NCBI GenBank assembly: GCA_023398375.1
Contig: JAEWSH010000133.1
Span: 124,001-188,000, forward strand
DNA: 64,000 nt
Source of the DNA: Bacillota bacterium
Lineage (GTDB): Bacteria; Bacillota; Clostridia; Lachnospirales; Lachnospiraceae
Reading direction: 5' to 3'
The notes under the pieces are model-generated. The model was not told the origin of the DNA. It saw only the letters and a program-made list of their open reading frames with translations, and did no database searches. This document shows, one piece after another, positions 34,470 to 41,796 of the stretch. Each line of letters starts with the position of its first letter. Position 1 is the stretch's first letter. A program made the position numbers and the translations under genes.

Positions 34470-36139
34470 AACAAAGTAAAAATGAAAATGGTTCTAAGCT
34501 AAAGATTATTCCATTAGGAGGCTTAGAACAAATTGGTATGAACATTACTGCCTTTGAATATGAGGATAGTATTGTTGTGGTAGACTGCGGTCTCAGCTTC
34601 CCGGCAGATGATATGCTTGGAATTGACCTTGTTATTCCGGATGTGACGTACTTGAAGGAAAATATTGATAAAGTAAAAGGATTTGTGTTTACGCATGGTC
34701 ATGAAGATCATATCGGAGCGCTTCCGTATGTCCTGAAGGAAATGAGCGTTCCTATCTATGCGACCAGACTTACAATGGGAATTATAGAGAATAAATTGAA
34801 GGAACATAACCTTACAAATAATGTAAGAAGAAAAGTAGTAAAATTTGGACAGATCATTAATCTGGGATGTTTCAGAATCGAATTCATTAAGACAAATCAT
34901 AGCATTGTTGATGCGGCTGCACTTGCGATATATTCACCGGCGGGAATTGTGGTGCACACAGGTGATTTTAAAGTCGATTACACACCTGTATTTGGCGATG
35001 CTATTGATTTGCAGCGTTTTGCTGATCTTGGTAAAAAAGGAGTACTTGCACTGATGTGTGATAGTACCAATGCAGAACGGCGGGGATTTACGCAGTCAGA
35101 AAAGACTTTAGGCAAAATTTTCGATAATTTATTTGAGGAACATAAAGATACGAGAATATTGATTGCAACATTTGCTTCCAATGTTGACAGAGTACAGCAA
35201 ATTATTAATTCAGCGTATAAATTTGGCCGAAAAGTAGTAGTGGAAGGCCGGAGCATGGTTAATATCATTGATACGGCCCAGAAACTGGAATGTTTAAATA
35301 TTCCTGAGAACACATTGATTGATATTGAACAACTGAAAAATTATCCAAAGGCAAAGACTGTCATCATTACAACGGGAAGCCAGGGAGAAAGTATGGCAGC
35401 TTTAAGCCGCATGGCCAGTAATATCCATAAAAAGGTTACGATCGGACAAGGTGATACGGTTATCTTTTCTTCCAACCCGATTCCGGGAAATGAAAAGGCA
35501 GTTACCAAAGTGATAAATGAATTATTCCGTAAGGGAGCAGATGTTATATTTCAGGATGCTCATGTGTCCGGACATGCCTGTGCTGAGGAAATTAAACTGA
35601 TCTATTCCTTAACTCAGCCTAAGTATGCAATTCCTGTTCACGGCGAATACAAACACCTGAAGGCACAGGCAAACATTGCCATAGATCTTGGGTATGACAA
35701 GGATGATATATTTATCTTAAGCTCCGGAGATGTATTGGAATTGGACGATAACGGAGCAGAAGTAAAGGGAAAAGTGGCAGTAGGTGCAATATTAGTGGAT
35801 GGTCTTGGTGTTGGTGATGTTGGGAATATTGTATTACGTGACAGACAGCATCTTGCAGAGGACGGTATTTTAATTGTTGCCATTGCTTTAGACCAGGCAT
35901 CCAATACATTAGTCGGAGGACCGGATATTGTGTCCAGAGGATTTGTTTATGTAAGAGAATCTGATGAACTGATGGAAGAAGCGAGACGAGTTGTGAATGA
36001 TGCGCTGGAACGTTGTTTGAGCAGAAACGTGAGCGACTGGGGCAAGATAAAGACTATGACAAAGGATTCCTTAAGCGAATTCTTATGGAAAAAGACGAAA
36101 AGACGACCGATGATACTTCCAATCATTATGGAAGTATGA
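34466..36139 (+). CDS. rnjA: Ribonuclease J
   Basis: A 557-residue metallo-beta-lactamase/beta-CASP RNase. Start is TTG, with GGAGG 7-8 bp upstream and overlap with the Fur stop. Metal motifs FTHGHEDHIGALPYV and VHTGDFKVDY, beta-CASP motif with TNAERRGFT, TTGSQGESMAALSRM and IPVHGEYKHLKAQA are intact. It degrades and matures RNA both endonucleolytically and 5'-3'. It is paired with the Fur gene by translational overlap, unusual as a functional pairing but common in Lachnospiraceae. RnjA versus RnjB cannot be told from sequence alone. Confidence 0.94.
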   Translation: MKQSKNENGSKLKIIPLGGLEQIGMNITAFEYEDSIVVVDCGLSFPADDMLGIDLVIPDVTYLKENIDKVKGFVFTHGHEDHIGALPYVLKEMSVPIYATRLTMGIIENKLKEHNLTNNVRRKVVKFGQIINLGCFRIEFIKTNHSIVDAAALAIYSPAGIVVHTGDFKVDYTPVFGDAIDLQRFADLGKKGVLALMCDSTNAERRGFTQSEKTLGKIFDNLFEEHKDTRILIATFASNVDRVQQIINSAYKFGRKVVVEGRSMVNIIDTAQKLECLNIPENTLIDIEQLKNYPKAKTVIITTGSQGESMAALSRMASNIHKKVTIGQGDTVIFSSNPIPGNEKAVTKVINELFRKGADVIFQDAHVSGHACAEEIKLIYSLTQPKYAIPVHGEYKHLKAQANIAIDLGYDKDDIFILSSGDVLELDDNGAEVKGKVAVGAILVDGLGVGDVGNIVLRDRQHLAEDGILIVAIALDQASNTLVGGPDIVSRGFVYVRESDELMEEARRVVNDALERCLSRNVSDWGKIKTMTKDSLSEFLWKKTKRRPMILPIIMEV

Positions 36140-36168
36140 TCACTTACGCAATAATGAGGAATTAGAGT

Positions 36169-36501
36169 GTGAATAAATTAGAACTACAGCCAGAAATAGA
36201 TATTTTCGCGGAAAAAGTAAGAAAAACGGAAATTTATCGTAACTATCTGCTTCAGGCAGAAAAAGTGAAGAGAGAACCGGAACTGAAACAAAAAATCGAC
36301 GAATTTAGATTTAAGAATTTTGAACTCCAGAATACTACGGATTCTGAAGAATTATTTGATAAAACAGATGCTTTTACAGCGGAATACGAAGCTTTTAGAG
36401 CAAATCCGGTAGTCGATGCATATTTGTCGGCGGAACTTGAGTTTTGCAGAATGATGCAGAGAGTTTATCAAAGCATCTCGGAAAGAGTTGACTTTGATTA
36501 G
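36169..36501 (+). CDS. YlbF/YmcA-family protein
   Basis: A 110-residue helical protein starting with GTG behind TGAGGA. The pattern with EKVRKTEIYRNYLLQAEKVKREPELKQKI and a C-terminal VVDAYLSAELEFCRMMQRVYQ is that of the YlbF/YmcA (Com_YlbF) family. In Bacillus these form the Y-complex that steers RNase Y and affects competence and sporulation. Its position straight after RNase J fits an RNA-decay role. Which paralogue it is cannot be decided. Confidence 0.85.
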   Translation: MNKLELQPEIDIFAEKVRKTEIYRNYLLQAEKVKREPELKQKIDEFRFKNFELQNTTDSEELFDKTDAFTAEYEAFRANPVVDAYLSAELEFCRMMQRVYQSISERVDFD

Positions 36502-36523
36502 GACTTGATAAGGAGTGTATACT

Positions 36524-37003
36524 ATGAGTGGTAAGAACGTAACGGTAGGCATAGCGGGTTCAATCATAAGATTTGCGGTATTGGCAGTAATTATTGCGTT
36601 TGCTTATCGCTTTGCGATAGCAGCATATGATTTCGGGTATCGGGTCTTTGCGGAACCGGCAATGTCGAGCGAACCGGGAGTCGATATCAGTGTTGCAATC
36701 ACAGACGATATGAGTGTGATGGATATTGGAGAATTGTTGCAGGACCAGGGATTAATTGCCGATGCAAAATTATTTTATATACAGGAAAAAGTTTCTGAGT
36801 ATAAGGACATGATACGTCCTGGAATTTATGTATTGAATACTTCCATGACAGCAGAAGAGATGCTTGCAGTTATGGGCGCCGCCGCAGAAGAAAATGAAGG
36901 GAATATTGACAATCCGGCGGATATGGCAGATATGGCTCAGGAAGAAGAAACTACTGAGATGACGGAAGAAGGAACTTCAGTTGAAATGGATGAGGCAGAA
37001 TGA
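36524..37003 (+). CDS. Short MltG-like membrane protein without catalytic domain
   Basis: A 159-residue protein with ATG 36524 behind AAGGAG. One transmembrane helix (about 13-35) is followed by a LysM-like subdomain (DISVAITDDMSVMDIGELLQDQGLI, YKDMIRPGIYVLNTSMTAEEMLAVM) as found in front of the endolytic transglycosylase MltG. The MltG catalytic domain is missing; instead there is an acidic Glu/Met/Thr tail. Stop overlaps trmR by 4 bp. It may be a peptidoglycan-sensing accessory or a degenerate MltG. Confidence 0.78.
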   Translation: MSGKNVTVGIAGSIIRFAVLAVIIAFAYRFAIAAYDFGYRVFAEPAMSSEPGVDISVAITDDMSVMDIGELLQDQGLIADAKLFYIQEKVSEYKDMIRPGIYVLNTSMTAEEMLAVMGAAAEENEGNIDNPADMADMAQEEETTEMTEEGTSVEMDEAE

Positions 37004-37641
37004 TAGTAGACGAGAGAATGGTAACCTTTATCGATTCCTTCGATAAAGGAAATACTCCTTTTTTAGACGAAATAGAAAAAAAGGCAATACAGGAAAAGGT
37101 TCCTATTGTCCGTAAATCCACACAAAATCTTCTAAAGTTTCTGCTCGCGATGCAGAAACCTGAAAAGATACTAGAGGTCGGTACGGCAGTAGGATTTTCT
37201 GCGTTGCTCATGAGTGAATATGCTCCTGAAAGCTGTCAGATAACGACTATAGAAAACTATGAAAAGAGAATACCGATAGCGAGAGCCAATATAGAAGAAG
37301 CGGGGAAAAAAGATTCTATTACGCTGATCGAGGGAGATGCCATGGAGGTATTGCAGCGATTGAAAGAAACGTTTGATTTTATCTTTATGGATGCAGCAAA
37401 GGGACAATATATAAAGTATTTACCGGAAGTAATGAGACTATTGGGAAAAGGCGGTCTTATTGTGTCAGATAATGTATTGCAGGATGGAGAAATCTTGCAA
37501 TCCCGATATGCAGTGAGCAGAAGAAATAGAAGCATTCATTCGCGCATGAGAGATTATCTGTATGAACTGACACATAATGACTTATTGGAGACAACAGTAC
37601 TTCCTGTTGGAGATGGTATGACAATCAGTGTAAAAAAATGA
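37000..37641 (+). CDS. trmR: tRNA 5-hydroxyuridine methyltransferase TrmR
   Basis: A 213-residue class I methyltransferase of the O-methyltransferase 3 family. SAM motif EVGTAVGFSALLMSEY, IENYEKRIPIARANIEEAG, and FDFIFMDAAKGQY (metal/catalytic motif) are present. TrmR (YrrM) methylates ho5U34 to mo5U34 in tRNA. The next gene encodes a U32 protein of the family that makes ho5U34, as in the Bacillus yrrMNO cluster, which supports the specific call over a generic catechol methyltransferase. Confidence 0.88.
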   Translation: MIVDERMVTFIDSFDKGNTPFLDEIEKKAIQEKVPIVRKSTQNLLKFLLAMQKPEKILEVGTAVGFSALLMSEYAPESCQITTIENYEKRIPIARANIEEAGKKDSITLIEGDAMEVLQRLKETFDFIFMDAAKGQYIKYLPEVMRLLGKGGLIVSDNVLQDGEILQSRYAVSRRNRSIHSRMRDYLYELTHNDLLETTVLPVGDGMTISVKK

Positions 37642-37703
37642 TTAAACTGTGATCCTGAGGCGACTGTAATAAAAAGACATAGGCAATCAGCAGGAGGAAC
37701 AAT

Positions 37704-38993
37704 GTGACATATATGATAAAAAAGAGAACTAAAAAGAAAAGTAAAAACGGAAGAGAAATAGAATTATTAATACCTGCGAGCAGCCTGGAAGTACTAAAGA
37801 CTGCAGTTGTGTTTGGAGCGGATGCAGTATACATTGGCGGAGAAGCTTTTGGACTGCGTGCGAAAGCGAAGAATTTTTCTATGGAAGATATGGAAGCAGG
37901 GATTGTATTTGCGCATGAATATAATGTCAAGGTATACATTACTGCAAATATTCTTGCGCATAATGATGATCTATCTGGAGCCAGGGAATATTTTAAAGAA
38001 TTGAAAGAAATAAAACCAGACGCGCTAATTATATCAGATCCTGGAATGTTTACAATTGCAAAAGAAATCTGTCCGGAAATTGATATTCATATTAGTACGC
38101 AGGCGAATAATACGAATTATGAAACCTATCTTTTCTGGGAAAGGTTAGGTGCAACCCGCGTTGTGTCAGCAAGAGAATTGTCTCTGACCGAGATTAAGGA
38201 GATCAGATCGCATATTCCTGATAAGATGGAAATTGAAAGTTTTATTCACGGGGCAATGTGTATCTCTTATTCGGGAAGATGCCTTCTTAGTAATTACTTT
38301 ACAGGAAGGGATGCGAATCAGGGGGCTTGTACACATCCGTGCAGATGGAAATATTCTGTGGTAGAGGAAACAAGACCTAATGAGTATATGCCTGTATATG
38401 AGAATGAAAGAGGTACATTTATCTTTAATTCCAAAGACTTGTGTATGATAGAATATATTCCGGAAGTTCTGGATGCGGGAATTGACAGTCTGAAGATTGA
38501 GGGACGCATGAAAACCGCACTTTATGTGGCTACGGTAGCCAGGACATACCGAAAAGCAATTGATGATTATCTGGAATCAGAAGAAAAGTACCGTTCAAAT
38601 ATGGAATGGTACAAATCAGAAATAGCAAAATGTACGTATCGGCAATTTACAACCGGATTCTATTTTGGAAAACCGGATGAAAAAACACAGATTTATGATA
38701 ATAATACGTATGTAAATGATTATATATATTTAGGCATTGTAGGAGAGGTTACGGAAAAGGGATACGTAAAAATTGAACAAAGAAATAAATTCTGCGTGGG
38801 TGATAAGATTGAGATCATGAAGCCAAATGGAGATAATATACCGGCAGATGTGATGGCGCTTTATGATGAAGAGGGCACTCCGGTAGAGAGTGCACCGCAT
38901 CCGAAACAGATTCTGTTTATAGAACTCAGCGAAAAAGCAGAAGAATTCGATATATTAAGAGTAAAAAGCGTAAAAGAACAAAAAATTGATTGA
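37704..38993 (+). CDS. Peptidase U32-family tRNA hydroxylation protein (TrhP-like)
   Basis: A 429-residue U32 protein. GTG 37704 stands 6 bp after GGAGG; ATG 37713 is too far away. It has GADAVYIGGEAFGLRAKAKNF, IHISTQANNTN, the U32 signature ESFIHGAMCISYSGRC and the cysteines C(ISYSGR)C, C(THP)C that bind a cluster in this family. TrhP proteins are needed for prephenate-dependent hydroxylation of U34 in tRNA; TrmR then methylates the product. Only one U32 gene is present here, against two in Bacillus. A C-terminal beta-barrel domain completes it. Confidence 0.88.
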   Translation: MTYMIKKRTKKKSKNGREIELLIPASSLEVLKTAVVFGADAVYIGGEAFGLRAKAKNFSMEDMEAGIVFAHEYNVKVYITANILAHNDDLSGAREYFKELKEIKPDALIISDPGMFTIAKEICPEIDIHISTQANNTNYETYLFWERLGATRVVSARELSLTEIKEIRSHIPDKMEIESFIHGAMCISYSGRCLLSNYFTGRDANQGACTHPCRWKYSVVEETRPNEYMPVYENERGTFIFNSKDLCMIEYIPEVLDAGIDSLKIEGRMKTALYVATVARTYRKAIDDYLESEEKYRSNMEWYKSEIAKCTYRQFTTGFYFGKPDEKTQIYDNNTYVNDYIYLGIVGEVTEKGYVKIEQRNKFCVGDKIEIMKPNGDNIPADVMALYDEEGTPVESAPHPKQILFIELSEKAEEFDILRVKSVKEQKID

Positions 38994-39065
38994 CGCATAA
39001 AGAAGTTGCATTGTACAATATGGACGTTATATACGAAAAAAATTATAATTTTTTTGAATTAGTAC

Positions 39066-39094
39066 TTGCATTTTTTTACTGATTAATGTATCTT
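39066..39094 (+). promoter_or_regulatory. Promoter of glnN
   Basis: TTGCAT (39066-39071), 17 bp, TATCTT (39089-39094). It gives a leader of about 170 nt before the glnN start. Confidence 0.55.
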
Positions 39095-39143
39095 ATAGGA
39101 AACGAAGGAAAACCTTCTGAATAAAATAAATATAAGATATGAC

Positions 39144-39196
39144 GAACAATGGTGTTCCAAGAAAATTATTTCCTTGGGACACCTTTCTTGTTTTTT
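39144..39196 (+). promoter_or_regulatory. glnN leader: terminator overlapped by an alternative hairpin
   Basis: The terminator pairs GGTGTTCCAAG (39151-39161) with CTTGGGACACC (39173-39183) and ends in TTTCTTGTTTTTT. Its 5' arm is shared with a small hairpin GAAC-AATGGT-GTTC (39144-39157). The six-base loop has A at position 1 and G at position 4, the pattern bound by ANTAR antiterminators. An upstream GAAGG-AAAA-CCTTC hairpin (39104-39117) is less typical. Together they look like a nitrogen-responsive attenuator of glnN; the terminator is strong, the ANTAR reading is inference. Confidence 0.6.
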
Positions 39197-39271
39197 AGGA
39201 AAACGTTATGTTTATAAGAACAAAATGTTCGACTTGTTCAAGTATCTAGAATGTGAAAGGATGATAATAAG

Positions 39272-41383
39272 ATGAGTGAAAAGTTAAACGTGGAAGCAAT
39301 CTTTGGTGAAAATGTATTTACTCTTAAAAAAATGAGAGAACGTTTACCAAAAAAAGTATTTGCAGAAGTTAAAAAGGTGATGGACTGTGGCGGAGAACTT
39401 TCTTTAGAAGCAGCAGATGTTGTGGCAAAAGCGATGAAAGACTGGGCTGTAGAAAAAGGTGCTACACATTATACACACTGGTTCCAGCCATTGACAGGTA
39501 TTACAGCAGAAAAACATGATTCATTTGTCACAAGCCCAAATGAAGATGGTACCATGCTTATGGAATTTTCAGGAAAAGAATTGATTAAAGGCGAGCCTGA
39601 TGCATCTTCTTTCCCTTCAGGCGGACTTAGAGCAACATTTGAGGCCAGAGGATATACAGCTTGGGATATTACATCTCCAGCATTTATTAAAGAAGCAGCA
39701 ACAGGACCTATTCTTTGCATTCCTACTGCATTCTGCTCATACAAAGGAGAAGCGCTTGATAAAAAAACTCCTCTTTTAAGATCCATGGAAGCAGTGAGCG
39801 AGCAGGCACTTCGTATTGTTCGCTTATTTGGAAATGCAGGTGCTACAAAAGTAACAGCTTCTGTAGGACCGGAACAGGAGTATTTCCTGGTGGATGCTAA
39901 AAAGGCATTACAAAGAGAAGATATCATTTTTGCAGGACGTACTTTGTTCGGGGCACCAGCTCCAAAGGGACAGGAAATGGAAGACCACTACTTCGGAGTA
40001 ATCAGAGAACGTATTGGTGCATATATGAAAGATTTAAATATGGAAATGTGGAAACTAGGTGTTCCGGCAAAAACACAGCATAACGAAGTAGCACCTGCAC
40101 AGCATGAATTAGCTCCTATCTATGAATCAGCTAATATCGCGGTTGACCACAACCAGTTGGTAATGGAAACAATGAAAAGGGTAGCTGGCAGACATAGTCT
40201 GAGATGTTTACTTCATGAAAAACCGTTTGCAGGCGTTAATGGTTCCGGTAAGCATAACAACTGGTCGATCACAACCGATAATGGCGTGAACTTACTTGAT
40301 CCTGGCAAATCACCACACGAGAATATTCAATTCTTATTGGTGCTTGCATGCATCATGAAGGCTGTAGATACGCATGCTGATTTACTTCGTCAAAGTGCAT
40401 CTAATGTTGGTAACGACCACAGACTTGGCGCAAATGAAGCACCGCCGGCAATTATCTCGATTTTCCTTGGAGAACAGTTAGAAGACGTTGTAAAACAATT
40501 GGTAGAGACAGGTATCGCAGCTACGTGTAAAGAAGGTGGATTTCTTGAAACGGGTGTTTCAACACTTCCTGATTTTCAAAAAGATGCTACAGATAGAAAC
40601 AGAACATCACCATTTGCTTTTACTGGAAACAAATTTGAATTCCGTATGGTTGGTTCGGAGGACTCCATTGCCAGTCCTAATACAACATTAAATGCAATTG
40701 TTGCAGAAGCTTTCTGTGAAGCTGCTAATATTCTTGAAAAAGCAGATGATTTTGATATTGCGGTTCATGATCTGATTAAAGAATATATGACAAAACACCA
40801 GAGAATTATTTTCAATGGTAATGGATATTCAGATGAATGGGTCGTAGAAGCCGAAAAGAGAGGACTTCCAAATATCAAATCTATGGTAGAAGCTGTTGAA
40901 ACATTAACAACTGCTAAAGCTGTAGCATTATTTGAAAAATTTGGAATCTTTACAAAACCTGAATTAGAGTCACGCGAAGAAGTATTATATGAAACATATG
41001 CTAAGACAATCAATATTGAAGCATTGACAATGATCGATATGGCTTCCAAACAAATCCTGCCAGCAGTTATGAAGTATGCTAACGAGTTGGCAAACGCTGT
41101 ATTGGCAGTAAAAGAAGCTGGCGCAGATGCATCTGTTCAGACTGAAGTATTGTCAGAGGTTTCTGTTTACTTAAATGAAGCAAAAGCTGCTTTAAAGAAA
41201 CTGGTAGAGATAGAAAATGAAGCAAGTGAAATCGGAGAAGCTAAAAAGCAGGCATTCTTCTATAAAGATGAAGTTAAGGCTGCAATGGATGCTTTAAGAG
41301 CACCTGTTGATGCGCTTGAAATGCTTGTGGATAAAAAAGTCTGGCCAATTCCTACTTATGCAGATCTTATTTTTGAAGTTTAA
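39272..41383 (+). CDS. glnN: Type III glutamine synthetase GlnN
   Basis: A 703-residue GSIII enzyme, much longer than the 450-residue GSI form. Family motifs: HWFQPLTGITAEKHDSF, FPSGGLRATFEARGYTAWD, VGPEQEYFLVD, HNEVAPAQHELAP, FAGVNGSGKHNNWSI and NRTSPFAFTGNKFEFRMVG. It makes glutamine from glutamate, ammonia and ATP as a large cytoplasmic oligomer. ATG 39272 follows AAAGGAT. It is alone in its operon, controlled by the attenuator-like leader, and ends in a terminator overlapped by the tRNA-Gln promoter. Confidence 0.97.
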   Translation: MSEKLNVEAIFGENVFTLKKMRERLPKKVFAEVKKVMDCGGELSLEAADVVAKAMKDWAVEKGATHYTHWFQPLTGITAEKHDSFVTSPNEDGTMLMEFSGKELIKGEPDASSFPSGGLRATFEARGYTAWDITSPAFIKEAATGPILCIPTAFCSYKGEALDKKTPLLRSMEAVSEQALRIVRLFGNAGATKVTASVGPEQEYFLVDAKKALQREDIIFAGRTLFGAPAPKGQEMEDHYFGVIRERIGAYMKDLNMEMWKLGVPAKTQHNEVAPAQHELAPIYESANIAVDHNQLVMETMKRVAGRHSLRCLLHEKPFAGVNGSGKHNNWSITTDNGVNLLDPGKSPHENIQFLLVLACIMKAVDTHADLLRQSASNVGNDHRLGANEAPPAIISIFLGEQLEDVVKQLVETGIAATCKEGGFLETGVSTLPDFQKDATDRNRTSPFAFTGNKFEFRMVGSEDSIASPNTTLNAIVAEAFCEAANILEKADDFDIAVHDLIKEYMTKHQRIIFNGNGYSDEWVVEAEKRGLPNIKSMVEAVETLTTAKAVALFEKFGIFTKPELESREEVLYETYAKTINIEALTMIDMASKQILPAVMKYANELANAVLAVKEAGADASVQTEVLSEVSVYLNEAKAALKKLVEIENEASEIGEAKKQAFFYKDEVKAAMDALRAPVDALEMLVDKKVWPIPTYADLIFEV

Positions 41384-41392
41384 AAAAAGTTC

Positions 41393-41421
41393 TTGCATTA
41401 GAATGTAAAATATTGTATTAT
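41393..41421 (+). promoter_or_regulatory. Promoter of tRNA-Gln
   Basis: TTGCAT (41393-41398), 17 bp, TATTAT (41416-41421). The expected start of transcription (about 41428) falls within the glnN terminator's left arm, so the tRNA transcript would not form the full hairpin. Confidence 0.65.
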
Positions 41422-41422
41422 A

Positions 41423-41456
41423 GTTGAGTGCGATTCTTGTATTGCACTCAACTTTT
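41423..41456 (+). terminator. Terminator of glnN
   Basis: GTTGAGTGC (41423-41431) and GCACTCAAC (41444-41452) form a perfect 9-bp stem followed by TTTT. It lies just upstream of tRNA-Gln and overlaps its promoter. Confidence 0.8.
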
Positions 41457-41459
41457 CAA

Positions 41460-41531
41460 TGGGCTATCGCCAAACGGTAAGGCAACGGACTCTGACTCCG
41501 TCATCTCCAGGTTCGAATCCTGGTAGCCCAG
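41460..41531 (+). tRNA. tRNA-Gln (anticodon CUG)
   Basis: 72 nt with acceptor TGGGCTA/TAGCCCA (41460-41466, 41524-41530), D arm, anticodon stem ACGGA/TCCGT around loop CTCTGAC (anticodon CTG 41492-41494), and a T arm CCAGG-TTCGAAT-CCTGG. CCA is not encoded; G41531 is the discriminator. From 41477 onward it is identical to 46265-46319, the mark of element integration. Confidence 0.97.
41477..41531 (+). repeat. attL: 55-bp direct repeat within tRNA-Gln
   Basis: Identical over 55 bp to 46265-46319. It covers the tRNA from the D loop to the discriminator base, the usual core for tyrosine-integrase elements that use tRNA genes. Confidence 0.95.
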
Positions 41532-41538
41532 TTATTGG

Positions 41539-41570
41539 CACCTCAGCAAAGTATCTGCTGAGGTGTTTTT
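41539..41570 (+). terminator. Element-borne terminator for tRNA-Gln
   Basis: CACCTCAGCA (41539-41548) and TGCTGAGGTG (41556-41565) form a perfect 10-bp stem followed by TTTTT. It starts eight bases after the tRNA and lies inside the element; the presumed native terminator is now at 46325. Confidence 0.92.
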
Positions 41571-41684
41571 GCATTCATAAGGCTTATTTCAGGAGTATTG
41601 GTAAAAATGAGAAGAAAAGCAGATAGAAAAATAAAAAAATTGAAATACGGTATTTGACGGGAAAATAATTCAATTTACGGGGAA

Positions 41685-41706
41685 ATAGGTCAATTCGTAG
41701 GTCAAT
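41685..41706 (+). repeat. Candidate integrase arm-type sites, left
   Basis: A tandem of TAGGTCAATTC-like units (ATAGGTCAATTCG then TAGGTCAAT). The same 22-bp block recurs near the right end with one difference. An imperfect upstream copy (GACGGGAAAATAATTCAATT, 41656-41675) may extend the array. The bases 41571-41796 contain no gene. Confidence 0.6.
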
Positions 41707-41796
41707 CAATATACCCTCTATTCATAATCAATAAAAGTGGTACAAAATGCATAATTATGGTAAAATAAATTATATTATTTGTGTAAAGGGGGATTT

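Noticed and set aside
39219..39231. GAACAAAATGTTC near glnN as an SOS box
   Set aside because: The half-sites are separated by five bases rather than the four of the LexA box, and glnN is not an SOS gene.
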